A stretch of 6,361 nt of DNA from contig DIZZ01000204.1 of assembly GCA_002428045.1 (NCBI GenBank), positions 563 through 6,923 on the forward strand, in the 5' to 3' direction. This document shows positions 4,656 through 6,361 of this stretch, one piece after another (position 1 is the stretch's first letter; each line of letters starts with the position of its first letter). Under the pieces are notes generated by a model, which worked only from the letters and a program-made list of their open reading frames with translations, was not told the DNA's origin and did no database searches. The stretch comes from Verrucomicrobia bacterium UBA6015 (GTDB lineage Bacteria > Verrucomicrobiota > Kiritimatiellia > UBA8416). Position numbers and translations under genes: made by a program.

Positions 4656-6028
4656 AGTGTCTGTTCCTCGCGCAGCCGTGTCTGCACATCGGCAAACTGT
4701 TGCCGGAGTTCGATCTTGGAGGGGCACACATAGGAACACAGCCCGCAGCCGATGCAAAGGTCCACCCCGGCGGCCTGTGCCTGGTCGATCGCGTCGCGGT
4801 AGAGATAGCGGTGCAGGATCTGCGGCAGGAGTTCTATTGGACACACCTTCTCGCATAGCCCGCAGGCCACGCAGGGGCGCCGTTCGCCGCGCAGTGTGGC
4901 GGTCAGGTGGCGATCGTCCGCACCGGTCAAGGCGGAACCGAAGCAGGGCAGCGCCGAGACACGATCGAAGCCCGGATGCACAAACCCAAGGAATTCGCGT
5001 TCTCCTGTATTCGGCATGGCGAAGAATCCGTCGTCTAGCGACTCGATTGCGCTATCAGGGACTGCCGGGGTGCCGGTGAACAGCCCGCCCTTGAGCAGGC
5101 GCGTGGTATCGGCGAATACGGATGGTGGCAGCAGGCTACGCAGCGGGGTGCCGATGCGGACACGCCGGTGACAGGGGTTGGCCACACCGGGGCCACCGGT
5201 GGCGACGATGCGTTCATGCAAGGGCATCCCGTCCGCCAGGCACGCCCCGATCGCCAGCACGGCCTGCGCATCCAGCACCCAGATCGAGTCTGCCGGAGTA
5301 AGCGTTCGGTCATGACGGCGCAGGGCACGGGCAAGCACCGTGGGATGTTCCGCCGGATAGCGTGCCGGAAGGGTTTCGAGTTTGAAGCGGGAATCCTTGG
5401 CTAGGGTGAGTGATAAGGCCTGGGCATCGGGATCCGTCACCTTTTCCACGACCAGATGGATGCGTCCGTCTTGCGCCTTTAGCAGGCTCGGTAGGAACAT
5501 CAGTCCGGTCTCGATCCGGGCGCGGTCGGCGTGGAGGATGCTTTGGCCGTCAGCGCGGAAGGGTTCGGTGCTGATTAAGTTAACGATCAGGCAGGTAGGT
5601 AACTCAGATCCATCAAGCGGCGGCATGGTGCCGGTTTTCGATTTGCGGATAAGCGGCCAGACGCCGCCCGCCGCCAGCGCTTCGCGGATCTGCTTCGCGT
5701 TCGCCTTGCCTGGCTTGTATCGTTTCCCGGTGGGTTTGACGGCGGTGCTGGAAACCTCGATCAAGAGCCGCGGTGCGGTTGATTTCGTGCCGGGGAGAAG
5801 TCGGACGATGCCAGCGGCTGGGGCAGGCAAGGCGATGCGCCCGCCCGTTGCATCGGCCCATGCTAGGGGCGCGCCAAACGCCACCGGCGTGCCGTCGGCT
5901 ACGGCGGGGGCGTAGACCACTCCCCCCTGGCGAAGGGCGATGTCAAGCCGCTCCGGCACGGCGGCGTCCTGAATGTCGGACGACGGCCGTCCTGGGATAT
6001 TCGGCAGATAACCGCCTTGCAGCTTCAT
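4652..6028 (-). CDS. nqrA: NqrA-type peripheral subunit with two C-terminal [4Fe-4S] motifs (RnfC-like)
   Basis: A 458-residue soluble protein, first gene of the operon. Residues ~1-95 form the barrel-sandwich region found in NqrA and RnfC. NqrA-type blocks follow, such as AGGVWPLIRKSKTGTMPP, and near residues 341-359 TGEREFLGFVHPGFDRVSA, aligned with the V. cholerae NqrA segment around KELFGWAMPG. It lacks the glycine-rich GRGGAAFP nucleotide motif of RnfC, so NqrA is the better name. The C terminus is odd: Cys386, Cys389, Cys392 and Cys396 (CVACGLCEKVCP), then Cys425, Cys428, Cys431 and Cys435 (CIGCGLCSYVCPS), two complete CxxCxxCxxxCP motifs as in RnfC. In canonical NqrA only a remnant such as ALCTFVCPGK remains. 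It may therefore bind two [4Fe-4S] clusters and carry electrons. Start ATG 6028 has GGAGG 7 nt upstream; an in-frame ATG at 6091 has no comparable site. Confidence 0.93.
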   Translation of the reverse strand: MKLQGGYLPNIPGRPSSDIQDAAVPERLDIALRQGGVVYAPAVADGTPVAFGAPLAWADATGGRIALPAPAAGIVRLLPGTKSTAPRLLIEVSSTAVKPTGKRYKPGKANAKQIREALAAGGVWPLIRKSKTGTMPPLDGSELPTCLIVNLISTEPFRADGQSILHADRARIETGLMFLPSLLKAQDGRIHLVVEKVTDPDAQALSLTLAKDSRFKLETLPARYPAEHPTVLARALRRHDRTLTPADSIWVLDAQAVLAIGACLADGMPLHERIVATGGPGVANPCHRRVRIGTPLRSLLPPSVFADTTRLLKGGLFTGTPAVPDSAIESLDDGFFAMPNTGEREFLGFVHPGFDRVSALPCFGSALTGADDRHLTATLRGERRPCVACGLCEKVCPIELLPQILHRYLYRDAIDQAQAAGVDLCIGCGLCSYVCPSKIELRQQFADVQTRLREEQTL

Positions 6029-6035
6029 TAACGAT

Positions 6036-6040
6036 CCTCC
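6036..6040 (-). promoter_or_regulatory. Shine-Dalgarno of nqrA (sets the start)
   Basis: GGAGG on the minus strand lies 7 nt before ATG 6028. It decides for this start over the in-frame ATG at 6091. Confidence 0.85.
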
Positions 6041-6071
6041 GTGTGAACAATTCCAAACGTTGAGAACAAGA

Positions 6072-6099
6072 CCATGGGAAGGATACCGCATTCCCGTGG
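6072..6099. repeat. Inverted repeat in nqrA leader region
   Basis: CCATGGGAA and TTCCCGTGG form two 9-base arms around a 10-base loop. Eight pairs are Watson-Crick; the ninth is T-G on the plus strand and C-A in the minus-strand transcript. It lies between the candidate -10 box and the nqrA ribosome site, so it could be an operator near the transcription start or a 5' stem in the leader RNA. It is not followed by a T-run and is not a typical terminator. Confidence 0.45.
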
Positions 6100-6188
6100 C
6101 ATCAACGATTATCAGACTAATCTACGATCATCTGGATAGCAAGCTTGCAGTATTATTTTCATGTTTCGCCTTATCGTGGTCATGTGCT

Positions 6189-6361
6189 ATGGTGGCGGAA
6201 ATGGCAAACGGAATCCATAATCACATCATTGACGGTAGTCTTGCGCGCGGCATCTTGCGGCTGGCGGTCCCGATGCTGGTCAGCTCGCTGCTGCAGAATG
6301 CCCAGAGTCTGATCGATCTGTACTGGATTGGACGGTTGGGGGCGGATGCGGTGGCGGCACT
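6189..6361 (+). CDS. MATE-family efflux transporter, N-terminal fragment (3' end outside window)
   Basis: Fifty-seven complete codons are visible before the window ends. After a polar lead the protein reads ILRLAVPMLVSSLLQ, then NAQSLIDLYWIGRLGADAVA. This is the characteristic first helix and following loop of MATE (NorM/DinF-type) transporters: a Pro inside the first helix, then a D-x-Y/F-W/F-I/V-G-x-L-G motif. Such proteins export cationic or other small molecules using Na+ or H+ gradients, so a Na+-coupled member beside a Na+ pump would be sensible, but substrate and ion cannot be told from this fragment. The start is uncertain: ATG 6189 and in-frame ATG 6201 are both possible and neither has a convincing ribosome site; 6189 is given. 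The gene diverges from nqrA and is probably not part of its operon. Confidence 0.85.
   Translation, partial: MVAEMANGIHNHIIDGSLARGILRLAVPMLVSSLLQNAQSLIDLYWIGRLGADAVAA

Larger units (their letters stand above)
6029..6188. promoter_or_regulatory. Divergent intergenic region, nqrA operon / MATE gene
   Basis: These 160 bases separate two divergently read genes and must hold both promoters. They are visibly richer in A and T than the coding DNA. On the minus strand a GATAAT (6113-6108) is a candidate -10 box for the nqr operon, but the hexamer 17 nt upstream (TCCAGA) is a poor -35. On the plus strand TATTAT (6151-6156) is a candidate -10 box for the MATE gene, also without a good -35. The region further holds a hairpin-forming inverted repeat (6072-6099), a perfect 10-bp palindrome (6139-6148) and a near-repeat of ACGATTATC / ACGATCATC (6105 and 6124). 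No known regulator site was recognised. Confidence 0.5.

Noticed and set aside
4656..4856. N-terminal extension of NqrB by 67 residues
   Set aside because: This stretch is nqrA coding sequence in another frame (it covers the [4Fe-4S] motifs); ATG 4655 has a ribosome site and matches the NqrB N terminus.
4652..6028. Calling the first gene rnfC and the operon Rnf
   Set aside because: The NqrD, NqrE and NqrB sequences, the plant-type [2Fe-2S] NqrF domain, and the absence of the RnfC nucleotide-binding motif all favour Nqr; only the C-terminal clusters are RnfC-like.
6112..6162. Sixteen-codon open frame on the minus strand upstream of nqrA with a fair ribosome site (AAGG 6 nt before ATG 6162)
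   Set aside because: It ends across the candidate -10 box, has no run of a single amino acid that would suggest attenuation, and is short enough to arise by chance.

Overview
The window holds one tightly packed operon on the minus strand, read right to left from about 6028 past base 1, plus the first ~58 codons of a divergent gene at the right edge. The DNA is GC-rich by eye, gene spacing is bacterial and most starts have purine-rich Shine-Dalgarno sites. This suggests a Gram-negative-type bacterium that uses sodium bioenergetics. The lineage cannot be fixed from the sequence alone.

Layout: the operon reads nqrA (6028-4652), nqrB (4655-3558), nqrC (3561-2953), nqrD (2950-2297), nqrE (2300-1710), a short nqrF (1696-1226), a nuoE-like gene (1239-607) and a nuoF-like gene (610 to beyond base 1, incomplete). 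Four junctions are ATGA stop/start overlaps, one is a 2-nt gap, one a 14-nt overlap and one a 13-nt gap, so this looks like one transcriptional and translational unit. A 160-bp divergent intergenic region (6029-6188) separates it from a plus-strand MATE-family transporter gene that runs off the right edge.

The operon encodes an unusual form of the Na+-translocating NADH:quinone oxidoreductase (Na+-NQR). The membrane core NqrB-NqrC-NqrD-NqrE is recognisable and keeps the cysteines that hold the intramembrane [2Fe-2S] cluster and the threonines that carry covalent FMN. Both peripheral ends are altered. NqrF is only 156 residues: it keeps the membrane anchor and the plant-type [2Fe-2S] domain but lacks the whole ferredoxin-reductase-like FAD/NADH domain. 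In its place the operon continues with NuoE- and NuoF-like subunits, the FMN/Fe-S NADH module of complex I and of HydABC-type hydrogenases. NqrA carries two intact CxxCxxCxxxCP [4Fe-4S] motifs at its C terminus, as in RnfC; canonical NqrA has lost them.

The simplest reading, which is inference, is a hybrid Na+ pump: NADH is oxidised at FMN in the NuoF-like subunit, electrons pass through NuoE/NuoF Fe-S clusters to the short NqrF and/or the NqrA clusters, then through NqrD/E, NqrC-FMN and NqrB-FMN to quinone with Na+ export. Because the added module belongs to the family found in electron-bifurcating enzymes, a second donor or acceptor such as ferredoxin is possible but not shown.
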